Shown here: positions 1-9,968 of the stretch, piece by piece | How positions within the stretch are numbered: the first letter of the stretch is position 1 | How the letters are laid out: every line of letters begins with the position of its first letter | Assembly (NCBI GenBank): GCA_019633425.1 | Contig: WSUB01000250.1 | Coordinates: 1 to 45,369 of the forward strand | Reading direction: 5' to 3' | Source: Tulasnella sp. 424 | Lineage: Eukaryota; Basidiomycota; Agaricomycetes; Cantharellales; Tulasnellaceae | Length of the DNA: 45,369 nt | The notes under the pieces: generated by a model | Told to the model about the DNA's origin: nothing | Seen by the model: the letters and a program-made list of their open reading frames with translations, nothing else | The model's database searches: none | Translations under genes and position numbers: made by a program

Positions 1-159
1 AAGGGGCTAAGGAACAAAAGCAGATTACGGAATTCTTCACAATGTCGGATAATTCGAAAAAATAGTATTTTTTGTTCAAGTCTTTACAAATGTATTACCC
101 CTCAATATGAATAAAAACTTGGTCCACGGACCCTATTCATAATGGGGGGTCCGACTGTA
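1..159. other. Left edge, not shared with the other array units
   Basis: No gene is seen. Homology to the repeated intergenic block of the array begins only near position 160 (aattgcttttgacatgg); the bases to the left do not match the sequence found at the same place before genes B, C or E. This marks a rearrangement or insertion boundary. The stretch is AT-rich and carries a nested hairpin at 106-141: tatgaata (106-113) pairs with tattcata (134-141), and inside it ggtcc (121-125) pairs with ggacc (128-132). Confidence 0.5.
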
Positions 160-716
160 ATTGCTTTTGACATGGAGGAGCGAGGCTGGGAAAGCTGGCC
201 GCTGGGGTCCGAGGTGCACGATCCTTTGGATGGTGGCAATGCTGAAACCACATGCGACCCGGCCCGTTCTGTGTCCCAATCGTCTGTACCGTTATAGCCT
301 GAGAGAGAGAGAGTGAAATCGAACACGGTTGATCAAGACGAGATAGCCACTCAAAAGATCCGAAGTCTTATTGCTTTGCTGGACTCTTCTTCTACCCGGG
401 GCGGCCTGCATCGTTGCGCTCCGACCCTTAATTATTCCCATGTCCACCGCGCTGTCGTCCACGATGCAAAAACGTCGTGCGATTGTGTGCTGAGAGCGTC
501 ACTTGACGTGCTATATAAAAGGAGGTCCGGACTCGGCGAGGATGTCCTGAGTTGAGGTCAGTCGTTTTGTGAATGACCTCCCTCAGTTGGACGTGTTAGC
601 TTCCCAGAGTCGTCAACGGTCTGTATGTTTGAAATAGAATATACCTCCCAGCTTCTTACTCGTTTAACTCTCAAGTCCGTGTATTGTAGTCAGGTGAAAG
701 GCATGCATGGAAGCCC
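160..716. repeat. Array intergenic block, copy next to gene A (left part)
   Basis: This block recurs at about 12755-13320, 22012-22610 and 40715-41285, each time just beyond the 3' end of a minus-strand NLR gene. Shared landmarks in order are ggaggagcgaggctgggaaa, ctcttcttctgctcgggg-like sequence, the plus-strand TATA box, gtccggactcggcgagg, and the sequence around tttgaaatagaatata. No conserved reading frame runs through all copies: an 80-codon plus-strand ORF at 313-555 is interrupted in B. It is therefore treated as non-coding duplicated flank. The block continues at 3010-3224 after an inserted transposon. Confidence 0.8.
512..519 (+). promoter_or_regulatory. Plus-strand TATA box, convergent to gene A
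   Basis: TATATAAA lies in a context conserved in four array copies (cttgac, the TATA box, ggaggtccgg, then actcggcgagg). It points toward the 3' end of gene A. The promoter role is inferred from the perfect TATA match and its conservation; any transcript would now run into the transposon inserted at 724-3002. Confidence 0.45.
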
Positions 717-723
717 AGCAATG

Positions 724-816
724 AGCCCTAGTAAATGCCCAATTTGAAACACCATGGGCAAGGCCCAAAACATAATTTGAAATTCTAATATACCTCCCCC
801 AAGCATTTGCAATGGG
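724..816 (+). repeat. Left terminal inverted repeat of the transposon
   Basis: Begins agccctagtaaatgccc just inside the target duplication and runs to gcaatggg. It aligns with the reverse complement of 2908-3002 over its whole length with scattered mismatches and a few 1-2 nt gaps. Confidence 0.88.
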
Positions 817-1109
817 TAACAGGTGCCATTTGCTCCAGTCTTCTAGCTATTCAAATTTCCCATTCTACAAGGCAGGGAAGCTCACCAGTATATTTACTCA
901 TTGTATTTACTACATGCAGGCTTTCTCATTACTACAATAACCAATCTCATTCCCATTGCATACATCTCTTTTTATGTGTGCAATTTCTCATCTTGATTTC
1001 CCATTATGTTCTGCCTTGCTCCTTGTTCTTGTTTTTGTCTGGTGCTGTTTCATTTCAATATTCATTATCCTGTGAATGAATAAGCATAACTGTGTCTCAA
1101 TTTCCGAGT

Positions 1110-1207
1110 TAACTCCACTTAAATCCGTTAAATCCACTCAAATCCGTTAGGCCCACTTAAATCCGCTTAAATCCTTCTTAAATCCGCGTAAATCCACTCT
1201 AAGTCCG
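1110..1207. repeat. Degenerate short tandem repeat inside the transposon
   Basis: About nine degenerate copies of a 9-12 bp unit built on cttaaatccg/gttaaatccactc. Such arrays are common inside non-autonomous DNA elements. Confidence 0.7.
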
Positions 1208-1888
1208 AATCAGAACCACATGCTGAATCTATATGAAAGATAACTTTGCTAAATATCACATGTCTTAGTCCAGGGTCAAGTTCAATAAATGTGGCTATGT
1301 AACAAAAGTCTTGCTACATCAGCAGTGTAGATTATGAAACACATAAGGTGAGGGGTAATGTCTGGAATCTGAACACATAGTGAATGTGTGGGAAATGACA
1401 GCCTGTGTCCAGGACATGTTTGAATTTGGAAAATTATGTAGCTCTCAGCAGAAATCAGGTTGATTTGGACATTTTAGCAGGAAATGATTGCATTGTGTTT
1501 TGGCTCTAGAAGTATCCAAACATGATCTGTGGTTTCTCACAGGTTGCCACCATGTTCCAGACCAGAACATTACCACTCTCCCTGTCTGACAAGATCAAAC
1601 CCACATCTATACAGAATAGGCCAGACCAAACAGCGACAAATGTTCACAATGGACGTGGATGGACACAGAGATAAAGCTGAAAATTGGTTCTCTTGTAATT
1701 TGGTCCTTCAACATTGGAATGATGCCAAGTGCCATTGTCTCTCCACCATCACCTCTCACTTACATATCACCATTACATCCTTGCCAAAGAGATTAGGCCT
1801 CACCCCCTTTACAGGTAACAAGCTACAACATAGTCATATGGCTAGGGGATGCAGATATGCAATCAGCATTGGAACTGAAATACTTCAA

Positions 1889-1930
1889 AGTTAGGTTAGG
1901 TTAAGGACACTAACCTAACCTAACCTAACT
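1889..1930. repeat. Palindromic TTAGG/CCTAA repeat inside the transposon
   Basis: agttaggttaggtta (1889-1903) is followed after a 7-nt loop by four copies of taacc/ctaac-type repeat ending at 1930. The two halves are inverted, giving a 15-bp perfect stem. It resembles telomere-like repeats, but the unit is 6 bp without the GGG of TTAGGG. A second small inverted repeat, acataagct / agcttatgt, lies at 2202-2224. Confidence 0.75.
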
Positions 1931-2907
1931 CCGTCTGAGAAAGTTTTCAAATTGCAAGCTGCATTGAGGATTAAGTCCTCCAATGCAGTAGGTTTATATA
2001 AATGAGGACTTTGGTATAGAATGCCTGAAGTACAGATGTGTCATTCTATGATTACATTACTGAGCAAGACAGAATATGGTTGTTACTTCAGGGAATACTG
2101 CAGGGAAGTGTGGGTACAGTGTAAACTATTCTGTTGAGCTTCCGTTGGGATCTGGTTAACAATGGAGTCAAGCAGACTTATTGGGTCCAGTGGAGTTGAT
2201 TACATAAGCTTAACCAGCTTATGTACTCAGATGACATAATCCTGTAGGAATAGGGTGTTTTCAGGGTCTATTGGATTTACTGGACTTAGAGCAGGTTTCA
2301 GGATCTTAGGCTTCATGCTTGTGACATTTAGTCACAGGTGGTTCTAGGGAACTGATTAGGTAAGCACTAAGCCACCCGTTTCTCATCCTACAGCTGGGGC
2401 AATTTCTCATTACATGCTCAGCTACCTGATGATTGGTGTTCCCATTTAAGTCTTCCATGCAGTGAATTGATGGTTTCTCATGGAATGCATGGGTGTGCCC
2501 AATGAGAGACAGCTCATAGGGCCGATGGGAAACTACCTTATTATTGAAATGGAAAGTGAGACCTGAACCTAGCAACCTAGAGACCATAAGTTGAGTGAAG
2601 TAAATTACATAGCTATATTTGCTGGGTTGGAATGGCAACCCCATCATGAGAAAATTCCCATTATGCTCCAAATGGGGAAATGTAACGATTTTTTAGTTGT
2701 ATGTAATGACTGGAAGGGCTGGCTAGTAATTCTATAGTAAAAGATATATGGTGACAGAAAGAGAGTTGTGCATGCTAGAATGAGAACTTTAACAAATGTC
2801 ACATGGAGCCTCCAATGGTAGCATTATCTTTCACAACTCTGACTCCGAAAATGAGAAAATTAAGCTTCTTAGCCATTGTCCCCATACTGGAGGACAAACC
2901 AACCATT

Positions 2908-3002
2908 CCCATTGCAGTCACTGGGGGGAGGTATATGAGGATTTCAAATTGTATTTTGGGCCTTGCCCGGGGTTTATCAAATTGGGCATCTCCTAAGGGT
3001 GT
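2908..3002 (-). repeat. Right terminal inverted repeat of the transposon
   Basis: Read on the minus strand it begins acacccttaggagatgccc and continues with the motifs of the left repeat (gggcaaggcccaaaa, atacctcccccc, tgcaatggg). The target duplication follows at 3003-3009. Confidence 0.88.
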
Positions 3003-3009
3003 AGCAATG

Positions 3010-3224
3010 GATGCAAAAAGCTCCACCGATTCGACGTGCTTTATGGTAGCCACCAAGTAGTACAGACCGAGTAACCAAGCACCTTGTACACCGCTTTCAG
3101 ACCCGGTAGTCTTGCATGCAAGATGCTGGTGGGGAATGTCCGACCTTGCCGAGCTTCACGCGCTTCACCGACAATATGAATTGAAATGGACTACGTACAG
3201 TATTACAAACATACAACATGAAAA
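3010..3224. repeat. Array intergenic block after the transposon, 3' flank of gene A
   Basis: Continues the block broken by the transposon: gatgcaaaaagctccaccga, then the bases leading to the A stop codon. The same stretch is uninterrupted at about 13321-13507 and, more diverged, at 22600-22824 and 41280-41491. No canonical AATAAA polyadenylation signal is visible on the minus strand here. Confidence 0.75.
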
Positions 3225-6200
3225 TCAAAGACTCAGCGACCGAGAAACATCGAGAATGAAAAGCTCATTGTTTTCGCTAATAAATGCTAGTCTCCCTTGG
3301 CAAATTGAGATTTTGCTGTCATCGCGAGCCCAGTACTGCGAGGGAACCCAAAGCAAGCGTTGTGAGAAGAATGAAATCCACGGTCCGTTAAAAGTAAGAG
3401 AGCCAAATGGTTCTTGAAAGGAGTTGTAGGCACGGTACTCGAGGCTTGCATCCAGATCACACCTTTGGAACGTGGGGATGTCATAAAGCTCAACCGCATT
3501 ATCCTCGTACTTAGCAATGAGCTTCCCTTTTGATACGAACTCAAGTGAAGTTGGCCTGCGCCATGAATCTGGCCTCATGGTGTCTGTAATAGCACACGTT
3601 GTGGTATCCAATAGTTGGACTGTTCCCCCATTGAATCCAGAAGCGAGGACCCTGCCATCTGGCGAGAATGCCAAGGAAAAAGGTGTCTCGTCATGATGGA
3701 TTTGGGGCGCATTCAGTGGTGCCCTGGAGCTCGAATCCCACAATAGGATTGTGCCATCACCGGAGCCAGACGCTAGGATCTTTCCATCTGGTGAAAAGGC
3801 GACAACCTTCACCCATGATGTATGTCCAGAAAGCGGCGTACCCAACAGCATCCAGGTCTTTGTATCCCACAAGCATATTGTTTTATCATGTGACCCAGAT
3901 GCGAGAACCATTCCATCTGGAGAAAAGGCGAGGTCCAGAATATAATCACTGTGACATGCTGGAAGCGTATTCAACGGTGTTCCAGTCTTGGCATCCCACA
4001 GTTCGACAGTTTCGTCATAACCACCAGAGGCAATGACCTTGCCATCTGGCGAGAAAGCGACGGCAAGCATCCTACCTAAGGTGGGCCGACCTCCGGAAAG
4101 GTCGGTCGCGGCTGGAGCGGCCTGGACATCCCATAGCTTCAGAGTCTCATCGGAAGATCCTGATGCGAGGATCCTGCCGTTTGGTGAGAATGCGAGGGTT
4201 TTAACCCATGAGTTAAAATGGGTTTGATATTCACCGCACTTGGTTCCGGTCCTCACATCCCAAAACTGAATACTAGTACCTGCGTGACTAGCTTCAGAAG
4301 CAAGGATATCGCCGTCCGGTGAGAATGCAATTGCGGAAAGCCAAATGCCATCTACGGTGAGTGGAGAATGGATGGGCGCACTTGCTTTTACGTCCCATAA
4401 TCTAATCGTGCCCCCATTGTCGCCAGATGCTAGATTTTTTCCGTCCGGAGAAAAGGCCAAACAATCGACGTGAATGCTATGGCCCATCAAGGGCGCACCC
4501 AGTGGCGTTCCAGTTTTTGCATCGAACAGTTGGATGCCCCTGCGATCGTCCTTCACAGTTGATGCTAAGACTTTGACATCCGGCGAGAGTACTGCTTTTA
4601 ACCCGAAGGGGCCACCAGAGGGAAAGGTTACAGGCGGTCCAAGCGACAGGCCAGTTTCGCAGTCCCAGAACCGGATCGTCCCATCACCGGATGCAGATGT
4701 AAGGGTCTTGTTGTCGGAAGAGAAGATGAGGGACGGAATCCAGTCTGTATGACCCTCGAAACGCTGACCCAACGAATCGCCAGATTCGGCATCCCACAAG
4801 CGGATCGCACCGTCTCCCGATCCCGATGCAAGAGTTTTACTGTCGGGCGATAAAGCGAGTGCGATTATACGACTGCCATGGCCCATTAGAGGCTCTCCCA
4901 ATTGCATACCGGTCTCGGTGTCCCAGAATCGAATCGTGTGATCGTTGCATCCCGATGCAAGAACCTTTCCGTCCTGCAGGAACACGACAACGTTCACGCC
5001 TGACCCGACGGAGCGTTCCCATAGACTTGGAGACCACACTAGCTTCCGTGGGCCGTGCAAGACACGGGTCAAAGCGTGGCTGGAGTAGTACTCCCACACT
5101 TTCGTTTTAATTGGACAGAAAGGGAGCGCTGAGGCGTATATGTGCAGTGCTCCGAATGAGATTGGCTCCATAAATAATGCGATGAAACGATGAGCGTCGT
5201 TCCAAATGGCCACAAGCTCCGGGTCGAACGTTACATTGGGTTTCTCCTGCGATAGGATAGGAGGTTAGTTCATTTTGGCTCTGCGATGACATGGTCACGG
5301 AATTGCCCACCTGAAGCCATTCATGAACCTGTTTTGCCATGTTCATTGCATCTACGGTAGCCCCGACAAGACTCATGACCTCAAGCCAGCATAGAAGCTG
5401 CCTTTTACTGAGTAATTTTAGAGCGGATAATGCAATTTCAAATGAAGCCTCCGGAGCTTTCAAGGTCCAATTCCCCGCGATCAGATGCGCCAACCATGAA
5501 CGGCAGCAATACTCGAGGCCTTTGGGCACCTCACGCTCCACAACATCGTGAACCTCAGCATTCGACTTGGACAGGTCCGAGAGTTTGCACATGTTTTCTC
5601 GAAGGTTTTGCAGCATTAAGGCCAAGCATTGGCCTGTAAGATTGCGATGATTCTGAGCGAGGTCGATGAAATAAGGCTTTCCGCCGCATCGTTGCTTGTT
5701 GACGAGCAAATCTCGGACTGACGTGTGCACGAATCGCACGGGCTGACGGGATGAGTCGGGAACATATACCAGCGCCCTGAGATCGGACAGAATCTCCAGG
5801 CGGAGAAGCTGAATGGTCTGATGTTGGCTTTTGTTTCGGAACATGGGTTGCTCGGTTGATAGGTAGGTGAACACCTCGAGGGAAACGGGATACGTGGCCG
5901 CTGCGAGCGTGCCCAGGAGACAGAGAAGAAGTTCCACTCTTCCCTGTCGTTTCTCCGCCTTTTCGTACGCTTTGGAGAGGATTTGAGTGTAAAGGTTATC
6001 CAAGCCATCGCAGAGCGACGGGGACTCCAGAAGCTCCTCCAGACGCAGCTCCGGTGACCCCTCAGAGATATATTCTACGGCGGTTTGGGCCCATTGGAAT
6101 AGGCCTTGAGACATTTGCACAAGCGATCGAATCGCCGCCTGTGGCGGCCAGTCCTGGGCGAGGCCATAGGTTTCCTTTATCACCGAAAAGCGGCGCTCGA

Positions 6201-8516
6201 GGAGTTTTGCAATATCTTGGTCAATAGTGAGTATGGCGTCCAGATCCTCCGTCCGCCATTGGCGTGGCTCTAGAACCCGAAGAAGCGGGGCTTCGGGGCG
6301 GGTGGTAAGCAAGAATTTGAACGTAGGCGGAAATGATGAGGCATGCTGATGAATAAGGTTGACGAAATCCACCGCGTGTTTGGTATCCTCACACTCGTCG
6401 AGCGCATCCACAACGACTACTATGGGATGGGAGGTTTGCTGAAGCCTTTCGGCAGAAGTGACGAAGAGGAGCTTGAACTGTTCCTGAAGACGCCCCTGGC
6501 CCACATCTTCGTTCTCCCGGATGCTCCGTAGAATCGTTTCCTTAACCTCTGGGATCGCGCTGCTGCCGAGCTGCCTGGCAAGTGAGGAGACGATGCGATG
6601 ATCCAACGCATTCTGACCCCGGCGAAAATGGAAAATTGCAAATGCGGCCCGATATCTCCAATTGTACGCCACTGTTGACGCGAGTGTAGATTTGCCACGA
6701 CCGGCCATTCCACGTATCCACAACACTCGTTCCGAAGGCGACGTGTCCCTGATCCAGTCGTCGATGCGTTCGAGGACTTCTGCTCTCGTTCCAGGGAGGC
6801 AAATGACCTCTTCGATTGCGCTGCCTCGCGCTCCGTAACTCGCATCTCCAAGACGATCCAACAAGCGACGTTGTTCTTTTCGTATCTCTAGATTGTCTAA
6901 TACAACAGTATTAGAGCAAGGTCGCATCTGGGAGACAGATAACCCACAAAGCTCATCGAGAAGATTGGTAGCATTGAAACTCATGAGCAACTGATGGGAG
7001 CGAAATTCGGTTAATGGTTCTTCTATGGGGAGTAGGCACTGACTTGAAGCTCTTCTAATGCAACCCGAATCGTTTCGTGATACCCCTTCAATGCTTCTGC
7101 CTGGCCGCCAGAGGTAAATACCTTCCGGAGGGTTCCTTTTGAGTTCAACTCGTCGAGCTTGCTCCGCACCAATTGAAGTTCGCTGAAGAGAGAATGTCAG
7201 CGATTCTCTCCCGTGTCTGGTTGGCTGGGTGAGTTCAAAAACCTCTGCAGTTCGGTAATTTGGTGAAGAAACTCCTCTCGTGGACGTCCAGTAGACTGCT
7301 TCTTGAAGTAACCCAGAAGGTCGGTTAGCCGTCCTGTACGGCTCTCCAGGTCCTTGGCCGCTTCTGTATTACCATCCATCGTCTGGGTGGAGGGCGGGTG
7401 TCAGATCACAGGATAGCGAACGATACAAGCATTTTCGTCACCTGAATCATCTTAACAACGGCCAATCCCACTTTGCAACCGGCCCCTATATAGCTTCCCA
7501 CCACAGGAATCGCTCCCGATATGCCTTCAATGGTCTCGAACGTGGTCTGCGCGATCTCCAGTCTCTCACGGCGCCGCGCGATTGCTTGTTCCGACTGGGT
7601 ATGGTCGACGGAGGACGCTTCCGCGACACTAGGTGACTGTGAAATGGCCTTTTCAGGTGTCCTAGCGAAGAGGTTGGGTTCGTTGCCCGGTGGTTGTTGG
7701 ACAGGCGTTGGCTCAGCGTCCGCGTCGGTTGGGTGATTTCGGTTGCGAGCTGGGTCGGCTGGACTTTCGTTTGCTTGGCCTGTCAGGGGGTATTCTATTA
7801 CAAGTGGGTTAGTCTCAGCTTTCTCTATCGGTCGGCAGTGCTTACGAGTTACAGGGTTGTCCTCCAGGTGATCCTGTGGACGGAACGTCTGAGTAAAAAC
7901 GGCAATGGACTGTGGAAGATTTGCCTTACCCTCACGGCTGCCAGAGCCTTGTCTATATCATTGCGGCACCCTCGCAACGCTGCGCCACACCCATCCTTGC
8001 TCAGCGGTGCAAATGGGTACTTGACAACGTCTGAGAATTTTCTGTTCGATCCGTATTTACTATATGTCTTCTTTAATCGTTCACCAACGTCTTTCATAAC
8101 CCTGTAGCGTGTTTGTGGTTAATCTAGATGACGACGGCAAAGGACGATGGCAAAGGCGGATCGCACGCACGAGGAATATTGTTCAATCGCAGCCCGCAGC
8201 CCGTCGGGCATGGAATTTGGTTCAAATGGTATGTCTCGCAGGTCTGGAGTGTCGTTGATCGTTTCTAGAAGCCCCTTTACGGCAGTGGCCGAGTCTCGAG
8301 GCCAGTTCGACGTTTCCTAGGGGGTTGTTAGCTGGAGACTCGGCAAGAGTACAACGAAAACAGTACCTGTAGAATCGAACTAGCCTCTCTCTTCGCATCT
8401 TCCACCCGGGTGTACAAGCTGGCCTGGGAGAGTTGGTTTCGAGATATCTCCGGATCGGCCCGGCGGGAGGATGACGGCTTAGTCGTCCCACCACCTATAT
8501 TGTCTCCGCTGCTCAT
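3225..8516 (-). CDS. NACHT-WD40 NLR protein, gene A (HET-E-like STAND NTPase)
   Basis: Predicted cytosolic STAND ATPase sensor of 1592 residues. Exons: 8516-8367, 8316-8171, 8101-7930, 7873-7846, 7794-7442, 7382-7243, 7182-7044, 6990-6948, 6896-5311, 5246-3225; introns are 50-69 nt. Start ATG 8516 is in the conserved context aataaccaagaATGAG shared with B and C. Residues 1-156 are helical and charged; about 256-283 are a glycine-rich hydrophobic stretch (VGSYIGAGCKVGLAVV, Gly265, 269, 271, 275); 284-376 look alpha-helical. NACHT: Walker A GMAGRGKST 453-461, Walker B VVVVDALDE 550-558, LLTTRPE 586-592. About 12 WD40 repeats span 1003-1514 (bases 4997-3462), then a conserved tail with WVPSQYW. 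Intron 6 starts with a weak GTTTTT donor, and intron 8 (51 nt) is open in frame. The family is known for non-self recognition and cell death in fungi; ligand and effector are unknown. Exon borders rest on comparison with B, C and D. Confidence 0.93.
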
Positions 8517-8897
8517 TCTTGGTTATTGCTGAAGTTCGAGTAACTGTTAGTTGACGAGGGCGAGCTGTAGATGGTGAGTCGAGGGGTGAAGGTCAAGGTT
8601 GAGAAGCGCAAACACGAGGCTCGGTGTCCGAATCACACCACCGAGTTCGGCGCCTACGAGGCCGGAACAAACTGTTGCAATCATCAAGAGTTGCGACTGC
8701 ACAGGCCTCCAGAAACGCTGAGCGGTTAGTAGGGTGAGCGGATACGAAGGGTCAACTGAGAGTTAGGAACTTTATGTAACATCCAGGTTTGCTTGGAGCT
8801 AACCGCCCGTTGCGATCCTCGTATGCGAGCGGTTCTCCAGCCGCGTACTGGAGCTATACTTTGTATAAACAGTGGACTGCGCAGAACTGATTAAATC

Positions 8898-9164
8898 CTA
8901 GTAGCTCAGGTTTTTCGGTATCGCTACTGACTCTCGAGGATGATTTCCGAGCCTAGGTTTGTGCAAGGGGCTCCCTGGCATCCATCGTGCCAAAAGGTCA
9001 GTAAACTTGACGTCTCTGAGATGTGCTGCGAGACCTGGATCGTTGGTGCTATGAGTATGGCAAATCCTAAGGAAGAAATCGATTAGCGAGGAGCGATTCT
9101 TTTCTGTGAACTCGGGGATTGTCCTCGCCCGTCCAGCTTGCTCCTTGAAGTCGAGGTCTCTCAA
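8898..9164 (-). other. Unassigned 88-codon ORF in an A-specific insert
   Basis: An open frame with no ATG start (opens at TTG), containing FFLRICHTHSTNDPG and LLARWMPGSPLHKPRL. It lies in about 0.5 kb present upstream of gene A and absent from the equivalent places upstream of B and C. Composition looks protein-like, so it may be an exon fragment of another gene brought in by insertion, or chance. I do not recognise a family. Confidence 0.2.
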
Positions 9165-9968
9165 CCTCTGGATGCGGCTTGAGCGCTGTTTTCCTGAGCT
9201 CAGAGGAAGTTAGTGTTCTCATTTCACACCTCTTGGCTGAAGTTTCATGGCAGTGCAGTTCACTCTCCGCACCGCGAGCCGATGGAGTTTCGCAACCTGT
9301 CTTAGGCAGTCCCTGCAACAAACTCTCTTTCCTCGTCTATGAGAGTCGACGGCTCCAGGTCTCAGTCACGCGGTTTGCATTGATTGGTCGAATTCTTGCT
9401 AACGATTTCATACAGCCTCGGTGTCCGAAAGAGTACTTTTGGAAAATGAGATGCTGGATTTTTTGCTGCACGCTAGTTGGACTAGATATTTGCCTCAGAC
9501 TTGGTTTGTCAAGCCACGAGTTTACGACCGAAATAAAGCTCCCACACGGAAATGTACGATAGTGCAAGAGCGCGAACGGTGTGCAAAGCTGAAATACACG
9601 TAATTCCACCCGTAGGACCAACATACAACGTAAAAACAGAGTGAGGTCTGCACAATCATTGGGGTCGTAGAAAGGAAATGGAAATGAGGAGGCTGAGACA
9701 TAGAAAAAACTGTCTAGACGAGACGAGAGAAGGAAACGACGGTCAGCGAATCCAACTGCTACAGATCATCCGGAACCTCACGAGTCACGAACCTTTCCAC
9801 CGCAAGTACGAAAAACCCGAGCAACTTCGCCCATTCTCTTTCTGACCCCACTGGCTCGACAGCCTCGACGACTCCTCTATTACGTTTCAACTCCGAGGGA
9901 AACCTGCCCCTGGCATGTTTCCGCCTCCTCGGTGTAATTTCCACCTTAGGCTGAGCCGTCGGGTAAAA

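Larger units (their letters stand above)
724..3002. mobile_element. Non-autonomous DNA transposon with terminal inverted repeats
   Basis: About 2.28 kb interrupts the array's intergenic block. The flanks agcaatg (717-723) and agcaatg (3003-3009) form a 7-bp target-site duplication, 8 bp if one mismatch is allowed. Copies B, C and E lack the insert and run straight from the aagcc region to the rtggaygcaaaa region. The ends are imperfect inverted repeats of about 93-95 bp, sharing atgcccaatttga, gggcaaggcccaaaa and atacctccccc. The interior is AT-rich, repeats short ttcccatt/tttctcat motifs near both ends, and encodes no recognisable transposase; the longest ORFs (1529-1894 plus, 2306-2671 minus, 121 codons each) match nothing I know. 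It is probably mobilised in trans. I do not assign a superfamily; a 7-8 bp duplication would fit hAT or P-like elements. Confidence 0.9.

Noticed and set aside
807..1079. Plus-strand ORF of 90 codons within the transposon
   Set aside because: Low-complexity hydrophobic translation from AT-rich sequence overlapping the inverted repeat; no transposase motif.
1889..1930. Chromosome end or interstitial telomere
   Set aside because: The unit lacks the TTAGGG sequence expected in most fungi, there are only a few copies, and they are inverted inside a transposon.
3668..4036. Plus-strand ORFs of 60-160 codons opposite the WD40 exons (also 13755-14231, 14625-15032, 23199-23540, 24426-24782 and others)
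   Set aside because: They mirror the repetitive WD40 coding sequence (repeats of FPSGEKA-type translations) in every copy and have no independent signals, so they are antisense shadows.
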